NCBI RefSeq assembly: GCF_008369125.1
Contig: NZ_VOAY01000001.1
Span: 744,001-808,000, forward strand
From: Allopusillimonas sp008369125
GTDB lineage: Bacteria > Pseudomonadota > Gammaproteobacteria > Burkholderiales > Burkholderiaceae_B
Direction: 5' to 3'
Length of the DNA stretch: 64,000 nt
A model generated the notes under the pieces. It saw nothing but the letters and a program-made list of their open reading frames with translations. It was not told the origin of the DNA and did not search any database. Shown in pieces: positions 1-8,822 of this stretch. Made by a program: the position numbers and the translations under genes. Position 1 is the stretch's first letter. Every line of letters starts with the position of its first letter.

Positions 1-941
1 TCCAGGCTATCTGCCTGACGTATGGCGCGTGCCAGGTGCACAAGATCAACACGCTGCAGTGCAAACAGATCGCGTTCAGATAGCACGCCCACCAGCACCC
101 CGTTGTTGGTGACACATACGTGGGCAATATGGTGTTCGGCCATGGTCAGGGCCGCATCAAACAGGCTTGCGTCGGGGGCCACTGCGATAGGATCTGGCGT
201 CATCAGCGAAGAGACGGGGGTATTTAGCGACAGCGTGCTGTCTGCAATCACCCGCCGCAGGTCGCGCAGGGTAAAGATGCCGGCGGGTGCGTGACGATGG
301 TCGACAATCACCACGCTGCCGACCTGCTGGGCATGCATGGTTTGCACAGCCTGCCGCAGCGATTCATCAGGCGTGCAGGTGACGGGGTTGCGCAGGGCCA
401 GCTCGGACACGGGGGCTGTCAAGGAGTAGTGCGCGCCAAGGCTGGCTTGGGCTTGTGCCTGTACTTGCAGTTGCAGTTCACCGAGAAGGCTGCTTACGCC
501 ATGCAGGGCAAAGGCGCGAAACGGTTCTGATACTTTCAGCAACTGTGCAAAGGCATTTCGATCAAGCACCAGGCAGAACGTATCTTCGCTGGCCAGATAG
601 GTGGTGCGGGTGGGGCGTTCACCCACCAGAGCAGCCATCGGAAAACTATCGCCTGCCGACAGCAAAAGCTCTTCGGTCTGGGTGTTGTTGTGCGGATCAC
701 TGCGCTGGCCCGTAACCAGCCCTTGTCGGATCAGAAACCAATGTGAGGCGGGCCCGTCTGAACCCTGCGTGATAATGTCCCCCGCAGCATAAAAGCGCAG
801 CAAACCCTTTTCAATTATGTACATGCAGTGCGCAGCTTCCATATGCTGAAAGGGGGCGAACTGCAAAAGGAATGCCAGAATGGCCTGGCTGTTTTGCCCG
901 AGCGCGGCACGGTTTGCGGGGGATATAACGGATTCGGTCAT
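1..941 (-). CDS. Cyclic nucleotide-binding / CBS domain protein (partial)
   Basis: The reading frame starts at the ATG at 941 and stays open to the left window edge, so at least 313 residues are present and the C-terminus is missing. Residues about 15-150 read as a cNMP-binding (Crp-like) beta-barrel, with the run GSDGPASHWFLIRQG and a following SAGDSFPMAALVGERP segment. Residues about 185-300 form a pair of CBS domains (PVSELALRNPVTC, then SSLMTPDPIAV and GVLSERDLFAL). Proteins with this order usually continue into a DUF294 nucleotidyltransferase-like domain, which would lie beyond the edge. The cellular role of the family is poorly known; a signalling function that senses a nucleotide is an inference from the domains. 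It stands alone, with rlmJ downstream of its promoter side on the same strand. Confidence 0.85.
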   Translation of the reverse strand, partial: MTESVISPANRAALGQNSQAILAFLLQFAPFQHMEAAHCMYIIEKGLLRFYAAGDIITQGSDGPASHWFLIRQGLVTGQRSDPHNNTQTEELLLSAGDSFPMAALVGERPTRTTYLASEDTFCLVLDRNAFAQLLKVSEPFRAFALHGVSSLLGELQLQVQAQAQASLGAHYSLTAPVSELALRNPVTCTPDESLRQAVQTMHAQQVGSVVIVDHRHAPAGIFTLRDLRRVIADSTLSLNTPVSSLMTPDPIAVAPDASLFDAALTMAEHHIAHVCVTNNGVLVGVLSERDLFALQRVDLVHLARAIRQADSL

Positions 942-1147
942 GGCGTACGTGCTCTGTGTTGAGGAGGGCACCTCTAGCCTACCAAAATCTGACTACGTGT
1001 GTTGAGAACCGAGGCGCAGCAAGCATGGGCTGCCAAGACTGCTGAGCCTGGCGCCAGCATGCTGGGGGCATTTTTTTTCTTTGGCAACAATCTAGGTGAG
1101 ATAAAGGTGCCAGCCGCAGGGTATGTCGCGAGCTGGCACTGTGTGGT

Positions 1148-2002
1148 TTATTTTTGATTACGGGTCAGCGTAAAGCTACCGTGTTCGTCTTGTTTCAGCG
1201 TTTTGACCAGCCAGGGCAGGGTAGCTTCAAGCTCAGCGTGCAGTGTCCACGGTGGGTTGACGATAAACATGCCGCTGCCGTGCAGGCCAAAGCCGTCTTC
1301 GGCAGGTTTGCGCACTGTTAGAGTCGCGTTAAGGCCATCGACAGCAAGACGCGTGAGGGTACGCTGCAGCTCTTTTGCCTCAGGCCGCTGCACCAGTGGG
1401 TACCAGATGACAAAACAGCCGGTGGCGAAGCGCTTAAGGCCTTCGCGCAAAGCTTTTAGGGTGTCGCGGTAATCCTGTTTGTCTTCATACGAGGGGTCAA
1501 TAATGGTAATGCCACGCCGGGGTGCTGGGGGCAATTGGCCTTTAAGGCCATTAAACCCGTCTTCCATATAAACGGTAGTTTGTCGTTGCGCCTGCCGCGA
1601 TTCGAGGGCAAGGTTTTGCTGAAGCACTTCGTTTTCGCTAGGGTGCATTTCGAACATGCGCAGGCGATCGCCACGGCGCAAGGCTTGTAGCGCCAGCCAG
1701 GGCGAGCCGGGGTAGTAATTGGCCATGCAGTCGGGGTTGCATTGCTCAATCGCTTGTATGTAGCGCTGGATCATGGGTGGCGGGGTTTGTGCTGCCAGAA
1801 TGAGATCCAGGCCCTCGGAGAATTCGCCGTTTTTAAGTGCCCACTCACTGCGCAAGTCGTAGACGCCGGCACCCGCATGTGTGTCAATAACCCAGTACGG
1901 CGTGTCTTTGCGATTGAAGTAATCAAGAATCTGTACAAAGATGGCATGCTTGAGCACGTCGGCGTGGTTGCCTGCGTGAAATGCGTGTCGGTAACTAAAC
2001 AA
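1148..2002 (-). CDS. rlmJ: 23S rRNA (adenine(2030)-N6)-methyltransferase RlmJ
   Basis: RlmJ methylates A2030 of 23S rRNA with S-adenosylmethionine. The N-terminal FSYRHAFHAGNHADVLKH block is diagnostic, and the catalytic N6-adenine methylase motif appears as DPSYE, where E. coli has DPPYE. I place the start at the TTG at 2002 because an AGGAG ribosome site lies five bases before it and the family begins with about this sequence. An upstream ATG at 2056 would add 18 residues of proline- and arginine-rich sequence not expected in the family. The resulting 284 residues match the usual length. Known RlmJ enzymes act on free 23S rRNA rather than on ribosomes. The gene is single, with ugpQ upstream in the same direction. 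Confidence 0.93.
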   Translation of the reverse strand: MFSYRHAFHAGNHADVLKHAIFVQILDYFNRKDTPYWVIDTHAGAGVYDLRSEWALKNGEFSEGLDLILAAQTPPPMIQRYIQAIEQCNPDCMANYYPGSPWLALQALRRGDRLRMFEMHPSENEVLQQNLALESRQAQRQTTVYMEDGFNGLKGQLPPAPRRGITIIDPSYEDKQDYRDTLKALREGLKRFATGCFVIWYPLVQRPEAKELQRTLTRLAVDGLNATLTVRKPAEDGFGLHGSGMFIVNPPWTLHAELEATLPWLVKTLKQDEHGSFTLTRNQK

Positions 2003-2007
2003 GACGG

Positions 2008-2012
2008 CTCCT
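2008..2012 (-). promoter_or_regulatory. Ribosome binding site deciding the rlmJ TTG start
   Basis: On the minus strand this reads AGGAG, five bases before TTG at 2002. No comparable site precedes the in-frame ATG at 2056, so it supports the shorter protein. Confidence 0.7.
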
Positions 2013-2217
2013 GGAGGTAAAAATGTGCGGCGGTGGCGAGGTGCCTGGTCGGTCATGTTTGACTAACCGTTTCTGAACATCAGTGGCTGTTCAACAACGA
2101 CTGGGCAACAACCACGTGTGAGGCATGGCTGGGCGTCTGTGGCCGATTGATAGTATCCCACCTGTCTGAGACGCCCGACCGAGTCGAAGGAACGGGCGTG
2201 CGTTAATGTGCAGACTA

Positions 2218-2982
2218 TCAGCCGAAATGGAACTTGCCTGGTGCCATGGTGTTGATTTCGTCGGTAATGACGGCACTGCAGCCCCAGTTGAACAGGTCGC
2301 GCGCGCGGTCGGCGTCATTAACAGTCCATACCGCCACGTGATAGCCAGCGGCGCACATGGCGCCGATCAGTTCGCGGGTGATGTGGCGATTACTGGGGTT
2401 GATGCCTATGCATTGTAGTTTCTCAAGCCGCTGTTGCCAGTCGGCGGGCACTTCGTCTTCAATGAGCAAGGCTCTTGGCAGCATGGGTGCTTCTTGCAGA
2501 GCTGCCTCGAGGGCCTGTTCAGAAAACGAAGAAATTAACGGCGGTACATCGGCGTGCGCCCAAAGCTTTTGTGCCAGTCGTGCAACCTGCGTGCCAGTCT
2601 CTGCTTCGAGCCCCGTGGTGGGTTTGATCTCGATATTGCTGCGTATGCCGTTGGCCAGCGTATATGCCGCGATACTGTAAAGTGTAGGAATAGGCTCGCC
2701 AGCGTATTGGGGCGAGTGCCATGCGCCAAAATCGATGTCGGCCAATTCGGCCAACGTTCTGTCACCCGCAATGCCTGTCGCATTTGATGTGCGGTCTACG
2801 GTATCGTCATGAAGCAGCACGGCGACGCCGTCTTTGCTTAGCTTGACATCGTATTCCATCATTAAAAAGCCCCGGCTCGCGCCGAGCCGGAAGGCTGCCA
2901 ACGTATTTTCGGGTGCCTGGCGGCCTGCGCCGCGATGAGCCACCAACTGTGGGTAAGGCCAGGGATTATGCAGTTTAGTCAT
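2218..2982 (-). CDS. ugpQ: Glycerophosphodiester phosphodiesterase
   Basis: Predicted cytoplasmic GDPD-family enzyme that hydrolyses glycerophosphodiesters to glycerol 3-phosphate and an alcohol. The signature runs VAHRGAG then APENTLAAF near the N-terminus, with catalytic His and Glu of the HRG...PENT motif, followed by MEYDVKLSKDG (metal-binding EYD) and LLHDDTVDRT (the second catalytic His). The C-terminal VAVWTVND block is also typical. The ATG at 2982 gives 254 residues, close to E. coli UgpQ. The frame is open further upstream to 3147, but that stretch is arginine-rich, unlike the family, and overlaps the region needed for the divergent ppiD promoter. No ugp transporter genes are adjacent, so the substrate source is not shown. 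Confidence 0.92.
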   Translation of the reverse strand: MTKLHNPWPYPQLVAHRGAGRQAPENTLAAFRLGASRGFLMMEYDVKLSKDGVAVLLHDDTVDRTSNATGIAGDRTLAELADIDFGAWHSPQYAGEPIPTLYSIAAYTLANGIRSNIEIKPTTGLEAETGTQVARLAQKLWAHADVPPLISSFSEQALEAALQEAPMLPRALLIEDEVPADWQQRLEKLQCIGINPSNRHITRELIGAMCAAGYHVAVWTVNDADRARDLFNWGCSAVITDEINTMAPGKFHFG

Positions 2983-3159
2983 GAGTTGCAGTGGGTGCCT
3001 TGGGATTGGCCCGCTATGATTAATGGGTGCAGAATAATGATTGTAATCGTCCCTGCGACGATTGCCTGACCGGGGCAGGGCGCTGTAATGGTAAACTGCG
3101 TAAAATTTTTCGATACAACCGTGGCGTATGGTCGACGGCCTGCGCACAGTGAGTGATTA

Positions 3160-5130
3160 ATGTTCGATTTTATTCGTACGCATCAGCGTTTGATGCAGTT
3201 CATCCTGCTGATATTGATTGTGCCGTCCTTTGTGCTCATCGGTGTAAGTGGCTATAGCACGTATGTTTCGGGCGACCAAGAGTTGATCAAGGTCGGTGAC
3301 GGAGCCATCACGCAGCAAGAGTTTGATCAGGCGCGCAGCAATCAATTGCGCCAGCTCCAGCAAAGCAACCCTGGTGGCTTTGACCCTTCTGTGCTTGACA
3401 ACCCGCAGACACGCAGTGCGTTGCTGCAGTCGCTTGTCGATCAGCGCGTAATGGTCGAAACGGCGACGGCAGAGCGTTTCAGCGTCTCTGACACCGCGTT
3501 GCGACAAGCCATTGCCTCAATGCCCGAGCTGCAAGAAAACGGTCAGTTTTCTCCTGAGCGCTACAGTCAGATACTTGCTTCTGTCGGGTTGAAATCCCGC
3601 GACTTTGAAGAAGGCCGCCGCGCTGAGCTTGCCCTTGATCGCGTGCTGCAGCCTGTAGCAACGACGGCAGCCGTGCCTGATCAGGTGGCCCAACGCATAG
3701 AACAGGTACTTACCGAGCAACGCAAAATACGCCTGCAGGTGTTTCCATCCTCCGATTACGAGCAAGCACTTAACATCACCGACGCCGATATCCAGGCCTG
3801 GTATGACAAGAACAAACATACGCTGCAATTGCCAGATCAGGTTAGCGCCGAGTATTTGCTGCTTAATGAGAAGGCGGCAATGAGCAATCTGCCCACCGTG
3901 AGCGATGCAGATCTGCACGCTTATTACGAGCAGAACAAGGGCAAATATATTCAACCTGCCCGCGTAAACGTCAGCCATATCCAGATCAACGTTCCTGCCG
4001 GTGCCTCAGGCGGCCAGCGCCAGAGTGCACACGAAAAGGCCAGCGAAATTGCCCGCAAGCTCAAGGCAGATCCGGCATCGTTTGCTGATGTTGCCAAAGC
4101 TCAGTCCGAAGACGCAGGCACGGCTAAGAGCGGTGGCAAGCTTGGTTGGGTTACCAAGGGCTCATGGCCTGCAAATCTTGAAGATGCCGTTTTTGCGTTA
4201 AAGCAGGGCGCTGTGTCGGGCGTTATTGATGGCCCAGGTGGCTTCCATATCTTCCAGGTCAACGAAATCCAGGCCGAGCACGGTGAAACATTCGAAGAGG
4301 CTCACGACAAGGTCGAAGCTGAGGTGCGTCGTCAGTTAGGTGCCGATCGATTTGCCGAGATGGCCACCAAACTCACCGATCTGGTTTACGACAACCCTAC
4401 CTCTCTGCAGCCAGCTGCTGAGTCTCTGGGGCTCAAGATCAAAAAAGTCGACGGTATTGCACGTGACCAACTGCTGCCCTCCGATCAGGTGTCTGGTGAC
4501 GCTGCATCTGCCAGCGAAGACGCGGGCATACTCAGCGATGTACGTGTACGACGCTCGCTGTTCAGTGCGCAATCACTCAATGACAAGGCCAATACCGGCG
4601 TTATCGAGATCTCTCCGTCCGCCATGTTGGTGTTGCGTGTCGACAAGCTTACGCCAGCCCACGTGCCTGAGCTGGCTCAGGTTTCGGATCATATTCGCGA
4701 AACACTTCGCCATGAGCGCGCACTTGAGGCTGCATCCAAGGCGGGTGAAGCAGCGTTAACCACCTACAAGGCTGCTCAGCCTGGCGATATCCCTGAAGGG
4801 TTCGGTTCACCGCTGGAAATCAGCCGTATCAACACGCAAAATGTTGAAAAGCCGGTTATTGATGCCGCGTTCACCGCTGCCACATCTTCTTTGCCAACTT
4901 ATGTTGGCGTGGAAGGTGCTCAGGGCTATACGTTGGTACGTATAGAGCAAGCCACTCCGGGTACTTTTGGTACGTCCATGCTGGCATCGCTCAAAAATGA
5001 TTTGTCAGCTGCCTGGGGGCATAAGGAGCGTCAGGCTGTACTCGAGGCCATGCGCGAACAATTGGGTGTCAAGGTGCTTCCTGAAGGCGAAGCGGCAATT
5101 GCTGGTGAGGGCGAATCCACCGACAAATAG
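3160..5130 (+). CDS. ppiD: PpiD-like SurA N-terminal domain / parvulin peptidyl-prolyl isomerase
   Basis: Inner-membrane-anchored periplasmic folding factor. Residues about 12-33 form one transmembrane anchor (LMQFILLILIVPSFVLIGVSGY) preceded by a short basic cytoplasmic start. A SurA_N-like helical chaperone region follows to about residue 250. A parvulin domain lies at about 265-375, with HIQINVP, SEDAGTAKSGGKLGW and GPGGFHIFQV. A long C-terminal chaperone region completes 656 residues, the usual size for the family. In E. coli, PpiD associates with the SecYEG translocon and helps newly exported proteins; whether its parvulin domain is active varies. It is transcribed alone, divergently from ugpQ, and is followed by a strong terminator. 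Confidence 0.92.
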   Translation: MFDFIRTHQRLMQFILLILIVPSFVLIGVSGYSTYVSGDQELIKVGDGAITQQEFDQARSNQLRQLQQSNPGGFDPSVLDNPQTRSALLQSLVDQRVMVETATAERFSVSDTALRQAIASMPELQENGQFSPERYSQILASVGLKSRDFEEGRRAELALDRVLQPVATTAAVPDQVAQRIEQVLTEQRKIRLQVFPSSDYEQALNITDADIQAWYDKNKHTLQLPDQVSAEYLLLNEKAAMSNLPTVSDADLHAYYEQNKGKYIQPARVNVSHIQINVPAGASGGQRQSAHEKASEIARKLKADPASFADVAKAQSEDAGTAKSGGKLGWVTKGSWPANLEDAVFALKQGAVSGVIDGPGGFHIFQVNEIQAEHGETFEEAHDKVEAEVRRQLGADRFAEMATKLTDLVYDNPTSLQPAAESLGLKIKKVDGIARDQLLPSDQVSGDAASASEDAGILSDVRVRRSLFSAQSLNDKANTGVIEISPSAMLVLRVDKLTPAHVPELAQVSDHIRETLRHERALEAASKAGEAALTTYKAAQPGDIPEGFGSPLEISRINTQNVEKPVIDAAFTAATSSLPTYVGVEGAQGYTLVRIEQATPGTFGTSMLASLKNDLSAAWGHKERQAVLEAMREQLGVKVLPEGEAAIAGEGESTDK

Positions 5131-5163
5131 GCTGGGCGACGTTCGTCGCTACCTAACAAGAAG

Positions 5164-5200
5164 GCCCGGGTCCTGTCGCGCACAGGGCACGGGCTTTTTT
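5164..5200 (+). terminator. Rho-independent terminator after ppiD
   Basis: Arms GCCCGGGTCCTGT and ACAGGGCACGGGC around a short loop, with one mismatch and one G-U pair, followed directly by six T. It lies 33 bases after the ppiD stop. Confidence 0.85.
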
Positions 5201-5485
5201 ATAGCCCTGGCAATCTGTTGCATTGCCAGGCAGGCCGTGAAACAAACGCCCAAAGGGTTCGTTTGCAAGTGAAAGATGCCGGCAAGGAATGCGCTGCCCG
5301 AGACGTGTAGCAGGGTTGCTATCGTGCCCTTAACCCCCCACAGTCCTAGCTTCCATTTTTTTCGCGTGATGAGTTGCTTGCCTAAAGATAATCGTAGGGC
5401 TGGGCATAGAGCTTCGAACGCTTTCTAATGGAGCGCAATACGGTGCCAAGCGTTGCCTGCGAACCGCGCTGATTATCGGCACCAT

Positions 5486-5511
5486 AAAAAAGCCCGATCG
5501 AAAGATCGGGC
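5486..5511 (-). terminator. Rho-independent terminator, leftward, likely for the TRAP operon
   Basis: On the minus strand the arms GCCCGATC and GATCGGGC enclose a UUUC loop and are followed by six T. It is about 155 bases beyond the dctM stop; nothing else on the minus strand lies between, so it most likely ends the dctPQM transcript. Confidence 0.8.
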
Positions 5512-5577
5512 CGAAAATGTTCGGTTAACAAATACTCCGGGTAGCGATCACGCTTCGCAGCGTTTCGGCTGACCAGC

Positions 5578-5610
5578 AAACCCATTGCCGTTGTGTACGG
5601 CAGTGGGTTT
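5578..5610. repeat. Hairpin just downstream of dctM
   Basis: Thirteen-base arms AAACCCATTGCCG / CGGCAGTGGGTTT with one G-U pair and a 7-base loop, 57 bases past the dctM stop. The T run on either side is short, so it is a weak terminator at best and may protect the 3' end of the TRAP message. Confidence 0.5.
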
Positions 5611-5666
5611 GTAATCAGGGGGAGCTTTATAGCGTCGTTTTACCCGAAGTAATCAGGAGGCGCTTT

Positions 5667-6968
5667 TTATAGCTTCATATTACGGGGCAACCAGGTGGCG
5701 ATCTCGGGTATGAAGTACAAAAGAAGAACGCCCACAATCATAAGCGCAAACATGGGGAAAGCTGCACGTGCCAGGTAAGGGAGTTCTTTCTTGGTCATGC
5801 CTGACAACACAAACAAGTTAAAGCCCACCGGGGGTGTAATCTGCGCCATTTCTATAACAAAGACCAGAAAAATGCCAAACCAGATCAGGTCGATGCCTGC
5901 GGCGTTGACGGTGGGCAACAGCACCCCCATGGTCAGTACGACAATAGAAATGCCGTCCAGAAAGCACCCGAGCACCACAAAGAAAACCATCAGGGCGACA
6001 ACCAGGCCGAACTGTGACAACCCCATGGATGCAATCCACTCAGCCAAGGCTCTGGGAAGGCCGATATAGCCCATAGACAGCGTTAAAAACTGTGCGCCGG
6101 CCAATATGAGCGCAATCATGCAATAAAGCCGTGTTGCCCCCATGAGTGCGTCTTTGAAAACCTTCCAGCTCAGAGACCCCTGCACAAGAGACAGCAACAG
6201 GGCACCGACCACACCAAGTACGGCCGCTTCGGTTGCCGTGGCGAACCCGGTGTAAATAGCACCAAGCACGGCGGCAATCAGCAGAATGACGGGTATGAGA
6301 TGACGCGATTGATAGACCTTTTGCATGAAGGTCATGGGCTCACCGGCTTTCGGGATCTGGTCTGGGTGCATTAGCGACCAAACAATGATGTAGCCCATAA
6401 ACAAGGCAGCCAGCAGCATGCCGGGAAAAATACCAGCTATAAACAGCTTGGAGATGGATACATCGGCAGCCACCCCATACACAATCATGATGATTGAAGG
6501 GGGTATTAGCAGACCTAAGGTGCCAGCTCCTGCAAGCGTGCCCAAGATTTTTTCTTCTGGGTACCCCCGGCGTGTGAGTTCAGGAATTGTCATCTTGCCG
6601 ATGGTGGCGCACGTGGCGGCAGAAGAGCCCGATACAGCAGCAAATATGGCACAACCGACAATATTGGTGTGTAACAGTCGACCTGGTATGCTATCGAGCC
6701 ATGGAGCCAGGCCTTTGAACAAGTCTTCGGACAAGCGTGAACGAAACAGTATTTCGCCCATCCACAGAAAAAGAGGTAGCGCGGTGAGTGTCCAGCTCGA
6801 TGCCGCACCCCAAATCGTGATGGCCATGGCGTCGCCGGCCGGGCGATTGGAAAAAAGCTCCATGCCCAGCCAGGCCGTGCCCGCGAGCGTCAGGCCTACC
6901 CAGACGCCGCCCGCCAGAAAGCCGAAAATCGACAAGACGAGCAGGCCGATGATTACTACTTCACTCAT
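5667..6968 (-). CDS. dctM: TRAP transporter large permease subunit (DctM family)
   Basis: The large membrane subunit of a tripartite ATP-independent periplasmic transporter, the part that carries substrate across the inner membrane driven by an ion gradient. The 433 residues are almost wholly hydrophobic, with about a dozen membrane segments and the typical SGSSAATCATIGKMTIPEL and GLLIPPSIIMIVYG blocks. I choose the ATG at 6968, which overlaps the dctQ stop by eight bases and starts MSEVV as the family does. The frame is open to 7040, but the added residues are basic and lie inside dctQ. It is the last gene of dctP-dctQ-dctM. The substrate cannot be read from this subunit. Confidence 0.93.
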   Translation of the reverse strand: MSEVVIIGLLVLSIFGFLAGGVWVGLTLAGTAWLGMELFSNRPAGDAMAITIWGAASSWTLTALPLFLWMGEILFRSRLSEDLFKGLAPWLDSIPGRLLHTNIVGCAIFAAVSGSSAATCATIGKMTIPELTRRGYPEEKILGTLAGAGTLGLLIPPSIIMIVYGVAADVSISKLFIAGIFPGMLLAALFMGYIIVWSLMHPDQIPKAGEPMTFMQKVYQSRHLIPVILLIAAVLGAIYTGFATATEAAVLGVVGALLLSLVQGSLSWKVFKDALMGATRLYCMIALILAGAQFLTLSMGYIGLPRALAEWIASMGLSQFGLVVALMVFFVVLGCFLDGISIVVLTMGVLLPTVNAAGIDLIWFGIFLVFVIEMAQITPPVGFNLFVLSGMTKKELPYLARAAFPMFALMIVGVLLLYFIPEIATWLPRNMKL

Positions 6969-7467
6969 AACGTTGCTCGTCGCTTTCTGAAGCCGGTGGA
7001 ATGCCTTTGCACCGGCGAATCGTTTCGTCCAGTATGGCAATAAAGAAAATTATCGTGCCCACGGCCATGACGACCTGTGGGATCCATAATGGTGTTGCAT
7101 CGTCGCCAGTGGAGATATCGTTAAACGCGTACGAGTCGAGCACCAGCTTGCAGCTGAACCAGGCCAGATTGGCTGTAATGGCACAGGCTACGAGCAAGGC
7201 AAAGATATCCAGTCTGATCCTGCCCTTGGCGGGCAGGGCAGACAAAAGCAAGGTTACGCGGATGTGTTCGCCCCGGCTGAACGTATGGGCCAGCGCAAGA
7301 AACCCTGCTGCCGCCATGAAATAACCCGCGTAGGCATCAAGGCCGCTGATATGGACGCCGATTTGGCGGGTGACAATCAACATAAGAATTGCCACCAGCA
7401 ATGCGACCATAAACACAGCGGCCAGCCCACCCGACACCAGATACAACCCGTCGAGAAACCGTCGCAT
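6961..7467 (-). CDS. dctQ: TRAP transporter small permease subunit (DctQ family)
   Basis: The small membrane subunit of the TRAP transporter. The 168 residues hold four predicted membrane segments (for example LAAVFMVALLVAILMLIVTR near residue 15, and VVMAVGTIIFFIAILDETIRR near the C-terminus) and the conserved GYFMAAAGFLALAHTFSRGEHIRV stretch in the middle, whose GEHIRV part is typical of DctQ. It starts eight bases after dctP ends and its last codons overlap dctM, so the three subunits are made together. It partners DctM, and I see no fusion of the two as occurs in some TRAP systems. Confidence 0.92.
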   Translation of the reverse strand: MRRFLDGLYLVSGGLAAVFMVALLVAILMLIVTRQIGVHISGLDAYAGYFMAAAGFLALAHTFSRGEHIRVTLLLSALPAKGRIRLDIFALLVACAITANLAWFSCKLVLDSYAFNDISTGDDATPLWIPQVVMAVGTIIFFIAILDETIRRCKGIPPASESDEQRYE

Positions 7468-7475
7468 AGTGACTC

Positions 7476-8453
7476 TTACTTGTCAGCGCGGTAAGTGTCG
7501 ATCACCTGCTTGCCTTCTGGGCCGGCCTTCTCAAGCCATTCGGTCAGCATGGTGTCGCCGACTTTATCCAGACCTTGCATCAGTGCATCGGAAGGTTTGA
7601 TGATTTCCATACCGTTTTTCGACAGCTGCTCCAAATACCACTTGGTTTTTTCCTGGGAGTCTTTCCAGCCACGCTTCTCGGCCTCGTCGCCAGCCTTGTT
7701 CAACGCTTCTTTGGATTTGTCATCCAATGCGTCGTAGGCCTTTTTGTTCATGATGAGGGCGTTCTTGGGCAACCAGGCCTGGGTGTCGTAAAAGCGCTTG
7801 ATGTACTCATATGCTTTGGTGTCCCAGCCGGTGGAGCCCGAAGTCATGAATGCCTGAACGACGCCTGTGGCCATGGCCTGGGCCAGTTCGGCTTGCTGGA
7901 TGGTAACGGGCTGTGCGCCAACAAGCTCCGCAATTCGTGCAGTGACGGGGCTGTAGGCACGCCATTTGACGCCTTTAAGGTCGTCAACGGAGTTGATTTC
8001 TTTATTGGAGAAAATGCCTTGGGGGGGCCATGCCACGGTATAAAGCAGTTTCATGCCCTGCTGCCCAAGTTTCTTGTCCAGCAACCCTTTCTGAGCCTGG
8101 TATAGCTTCCAGGCGGCATCGTAGCCGGTTGCCAAAAAGGGCAGGCCGTCTAGTGCATAAATAGGGTCGTCGTTGGCAAAGTTGGTGAGCAGAATTTCAC
8201 CGATCTGGGCCTGATTACCTTGTACCGCACGTTTAATTTCAGGCGCTTTGTACAGCGAGGCGTTGGCGTGCAACGTGATATCAAGTTCACCACCCGAGTA
8301 TTCTTTAACGTCTTTGACAAACTGTTCAAGGTTCTTGGTATGAAGATTGGAAGCCGGGTAGGCGCTGGGAAGATCCCATTTTGTGACGGCCTGGGCATTG
8401 AGCGTAAACGCTGCTGCACTGGTTGCGGTAATGATAGCGAGCATTTTATTCAT
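7476..8453 (-). CDS. dctP: TRAP transporter periplasmic substrate-binding protein (DctP family)
   Basis: Periplasmic receptor that captures the substrate and delivers it to DctQM. Residues 1-22 are a signal peptide ending at a NAQA-V type cleavage site. The mature part opens with KWDLPSAYPASNLHTKNLEQF, has the GELDITLHANASLYKAPE segment, and WRAYSP at about residue 165, where DctP proteins place the arginine that holds a substrate carboxylate. GEILLTNFANDDPIY and GVVQAFMTSGSTG are also family-like. The 325 residues are of usual length. An AAAGGA ribosome site lies nine bases before the ATG. The substrate is probably an organic acid, by analogy only; no catabolic gene is adjacent to narrow it. 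Confidence 0.92.
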   Translation of the reverse strand: MNKMLAIITATSAAAFTLNAQAVTKWDLPSAYPASNLHTKNLEQFVKDVKEYSGGELDITLHANASLYKAPEIKRAVQGNQAQIGEILLTNFANDDPIYALDGLPFLATGYDAAWKLYQAQKGLLDKKLGQQGMKLLYTVAWPPQGIFSNKEINSVDDLKGVKWRAYSPVTARIAELVGAQPVTIQQAELAQAMATGVVQAFMTSGSTGWDTKAYEYIKRFYDTQAWLPKNALIMNKKAYDALDDKSKEALNKAGDEAEKRGWKDSQEKTKWYLEQLSKNGMEIIKPSDALMQGLDKVGDTMLTEWLEKAGPEGKQVIDTYRADK

Positions 8454-8822
8454 GAAGTTGGTCCTTTACATGTTGAAAGGGCGCAGGGTCATGACCCTGC
8501 CGCGTCCTAACGTTTAAAGCAAGCGAAACAGGGCATGAGATAATGCATATCCGTTTCGCACGGCGGCTTGATTGTAGTGTGCGCGGTCGTCTTTCCCTTG
8601 CCTTAACGGGTAATTTAGGGGTAAATCCTAGGCGTTCGGCGCACTGCCAGCGAGTTACACGCTTTATCCGCAAGCCCGGTGGCTGCCGGCAGGGCTGCAA
8701 CCGCTGCTTACGGCTGATATCGCTACCGGCCCGGTTCGGTTATCAATGGTTTGATCCATACGTTTGTCTCTTAGTGCTGTCGGCAGAGACAATGACTTTT
8801 TTCAGGTTACGGAGCTTTTTTC
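8454..8822. other. Divergent control region between dctP and the M23 peptidase gene
   Basis: About 370 bases with no convincing gene. It contains the 18-bp palindrome, the dctP ribosome site and, at its right end, a GGAG ribosome site for the peptidase gene. Frames crossing it in both directions look like chance openings of GC-rich DNA. Confidence 0.5.
8483..8500. promoter_or_regulatory. Perfect 18-bp palindrome upstream of dctP (possible operator)
   Basis: GCAGGGTCA followed by its exact reverse complement TGACCCTGC, with no spacer. It lies 30-47 bases before the dctP start, the right place for a repressor or activator site. With no loop and no T run it is a poor terminator. No regulator gene is adjacent. 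Confidence 0.5.

Larger units (their letters stand above)
5131..5666. other. Gene-free stretch between ppiD and dctM
   Basis: About 536 bases separating two converging transcription units. Besides the ppiD terminator it holds a 9-bp perfect hairpin at 5206-5230 (CCTGGCAAT / ATTGCCAGG), a leftward terminator at 5486-5511 and another hairpin at 5578-5610 with arms AAACCCATTGCCG / CGGCAGTGGGTTT. A 67-codon leftward frame at 5382-5585 runs through the terminator and shows no family resemblance, so I do not call it. No tRNA-like structure was seen. Confidence 0.6.

Noticed and set aside
5382..5585. Leftward 67-codon frame between ppiD and dctM
   Set aside because: It runs straight through a terminator hairpin and its T run, and the peptide resembles nothing.
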